From positions 124,001-188,000 of the forward strand of contig NZ_LMOI01000019.1 in assembly GCF_001423525.1 (NCBI RefSeq): DNA of 64,000 nt. The letters run 5' to 3'. This DNA comes from Arthrobacter sp. Leaf137. GTDB taxonomy: Bacteria; Actinomycetota; Actinomycetes; Actinomycetales; Micrococcaceae. The position numbers and the translations under genes are program-made. The notes under the pieces are model-generated. The model was not told where the DNA came from, ran no database searches, and saw nothing but the letters and a program-made list of their open reading frames with translations. Shown in pieces: positions 62,770 to 64,000 of this stretch. Numbering within the stretch: position 1 is the first letter of the stretch; the number at the start of each line of letters is the position of its first letter.

Positions 62770-63333
62770 CTAGGCGGCCTGCCTGCCGCCGGGCTGCCTG
62801 GGCTTCTTTCCCGAGCCGAGGGGTTGGCCTGGGGGCCGCGGCGGAGCGGCCGGGCCCTGCTGCCCGCGCGCTTCGGGTGCGGTGGACTGGGCGTGGTCGT
62901 ACGGTGCAGGGTCCTGGGCGGATGACCCGGCAGCCGGTTCCGCGGCGCTGGATTCCACGGCAACGGCCTGAGTGGCAGTCCGCTCGACCCGGGCCTGCCC
63001 GGCTGATTCCTCGTCAAGGGCGTACTCGATGACGCCGTACTCGTCGACAGCGTTTTCAGCCGGGACGAACGCATCAGCGGGGTTTGCCATTGCGGCGCGG
63101 TTGCGGCGCCAGCGGCGGATAAGGTCCACGGCGGCCAGCAGGCCCGCCAGCGGTGTGAGCACCGCGGCGGTGTATACGAAGAGCATCCAGGTGAGGGTGG
63201 TCAGCGGCGGCTGATTGTTGTGCAGGAGGGACAGCCCGCCAAGGATCCCCACCAGCCAGAAGCAGATGACCGCCGCGAGGACAGCTCCGGCGGGAAAGTA
63301 CTGGTTCCGTACAATCTTCTTCAGGGTTTCCAA
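62770..63333 (-). CDS. Hypothetical membrane protein with acidic, Pro-rich tail
   Basis: No function recognised. About 187 residues: a short positive N-terminus, two hydrophobic helices (about 13-34 and 45-65), a charged stretch RRWRRNRAAM and a long, low-complexity C-terminus rich in Ala, Pro, Glu and Gln that is probably disordered in the cytoplasm. TTG at 63333 is chosen because AGGAGGAA lies 7 nt upstream; the frame remains open further upstream without a ribosome site. Convergent with the GGDEF-EAL gene. Confidence 0.75.
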   Translation of the reverse strand: METLKKIVRNQYFPAGAVLAAVICFWLVGILGGLSLLHNNQPPLTTLTWMLFVYTAAVLTPLAGLLAAVDLIRRWRRNRAAMANPADAFVPAENAVDEYGVIEYALDEESAGQARVERTATQAVAVESSAAEPAAGSSAQDPAPYDHAQSTAPEARGQQGPAAPPRPPGQPLGSGKKPRQPGGRQAA

Positions 63334-63569
63334 TGCACTTCCTCCTTGCCTGGCCGGGGCTGCGGAAAGTGGCCGCATCACCCTAAGTATGGGGCCCGTT
63401 TCGGCCGAATCCCGGCAAGACGCCACGGCGAGTGATGAACGTAACTGGAGTGCCGCCGTCGTCCCCGTTTTTGGCGGCAATCCGACGTGCCCTGGCGGCA
63501 TTTGGTCTTCCGCCGGAACCGCCCGGCGCATAGGTTGTTCCTTGACCCAACGAACCCGGGAGGACCCGC

Positions 63570-64000
63570 ATGCGCAAAGTTACGGCCGGACTGTTCCACT
63601 CCATTGACGGAGTGGTTTCGGATCCGTTCAAGTTCCAGTTCGACAGCTTCGACGCTGAGCTCGGCGAGGGGCTCACCACCATGATGAACTCTGTGGACAC
63701 GGTGGTGCTGGGCCGGAAGAGCTACGAGGAGTGGGCGTCCTACTGGCCCAACGCGTCAGCGGACCAGGACTTCGCCGCGTTCATCAACCCGGTGGAGAAG
63801 TATGTGGCGTCCAGGACGCTGAGCGAGCCGCTGGAGTGGCAGAACTCCCGGCTGATGGACGCACCGCTGGAGGAGTTCGTGGCGAAGCTCAAGGAGACCG
63901 ACGGCGGTGAGATTGCCGTGTGCGGCAGCATCTCCGTGACGCGGCAACTGCTGTTCGCAGGGCTGCTGGATTCGCTGCAGCTCATGACCCACCCCGTGGT
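63570..64000 (+). CDS. Dihydrofolate reductase family protein (RibD C-terminal-like), 3' end missing
   Basis: 143 codons visible of a protein normally about 190 residues long. It starts RKVTAGLFHSIDGVVSDP and has SVDTVVLGRKSYEEWASYWP and IAVCGSISVTRQLLFAGLLD, the fold pattern of RibD-C/DHFR-like proteins common in actinobacteria. These are NADPH-binding reductases of unknown substrate, not true DHFR. ATG at 63570 follows GGGAGG. The gene runs off the right edge. Confidence 0.88.
   Translation, partial: MRKVTAGLFHSIDGVVSDPFKFQFDSFDAELGEGLTTMMNSVDTVVLGRKSYEEWASYWPNASADQDFAAFINPVEKYVASRTLSEPLEWQNSRLMDAPLEEFVAKLKETDGGEIAVCGSISVTRQLLFAGLLDSLQLMTHPV

Overview
The window is about 65% G+C, with codon use, gene families and synteny typical of a high-GC Gram-positive actinobacterium. 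The most likely source is Arthrobacter or Pseudarthrobacter (Micrococcaceae). Supporting signs are the sdhCDAB layout beside manC, a monomeric isocitrate dehydrogenase, an LAxTG surface protein, PerM next to purN, OhrR/Ohr, and frequent GTG and TTG starts. The genus is an inference; no 16S rRNA or tRNA gene is present. Both outer genes are cut by the window edges. I see no prophage, insertion sequence, CRISPR array or tRNA.

Layout. 1-2.5 kb: nucleoside-type (BMP) ABC importer. 2.7-4.7 kb: ohrR-ohr-oxidoreductase peroxide-defence operon with an OhrR operator. 4.9-7.3 kb: M20 amidohydrolase and mannose-1-phosphate guanylyltransferase. 7.6-11.1 kb: succinate dehydrogenase. 11.2-17.5 kb: hydrolase, orphan sugar-binding lipoprotein, YihY membrane protein, 2H phosphoesterase, trpS, xthA and an unknown membrane protein. 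17.6-20.3 kb: ABC-2 exporter. 20.4-24.4 kb: one-carbon block of folD and glyA, preceded by a ZTP-type riboswitch, divergent from purU, followed by a gamma-carbonic anhydrase. 24.4-30.3 kb: probable lysine 2-monooxygenase cluster (DavB-like flavoenzyme, permease, PucR regulator, DavA-like amidase). 30.5-35.8 kb: ROK regulator and a multiple-monosaccharide ABC importer. 35.9-37.5 kb: secreted pectate lyase under a LacI-type operator. 37.6-41 kb: MacB-like ABC pair and a Gfo/Idh/MocA oxidoreductase. 41.2-43.5 kb: two exported low-complexity proteins, one sortase-anchored. 43.8-45.4 kb: Ser/Thr kinase coupled to a lipoprotein. 45.6-49.3 kb: icd, secreted serine protease and a micro-ORF. 49.4-55.1 kb: purH, MFS transporter, purN, small membrane protein, PerM. 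55.3-64 kb: PRC-barrel/YsnF stress protein, glycosyltransferase and sugar-nucleotide dehydrogenase, HAD phosphatase, GlsB-like protein, PAS-GGDEF-EAL protein, membrane protein, and a partial RibD/DHFR-like gene.

How it fits together. Several units describe a soil bacterium feeding on plant material. They are the pectate lyase, two sugar-uptake systems, LacI and ROK control sites, and amine or amino-acid catabolism under PucR control. folD, glyA, purU, purH and purN connect one-carbon and purine metabolism, and the riboswitch ties glyA-folD to the purine intermediate ZMP/ZTP. Non-coding signals worth attention are the ZTP riboswitch, the OhrR operator, two LacI-type operators, strong hairpin terminators, and a family of three 48-nt palindromes. 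Each palindrome lies 0-14 nt after a stop codon. The least-described items are the palindrome family, a 45-residue ORF after the protease that shares its pro-region motif, and the paired low-complexity surface proteins.
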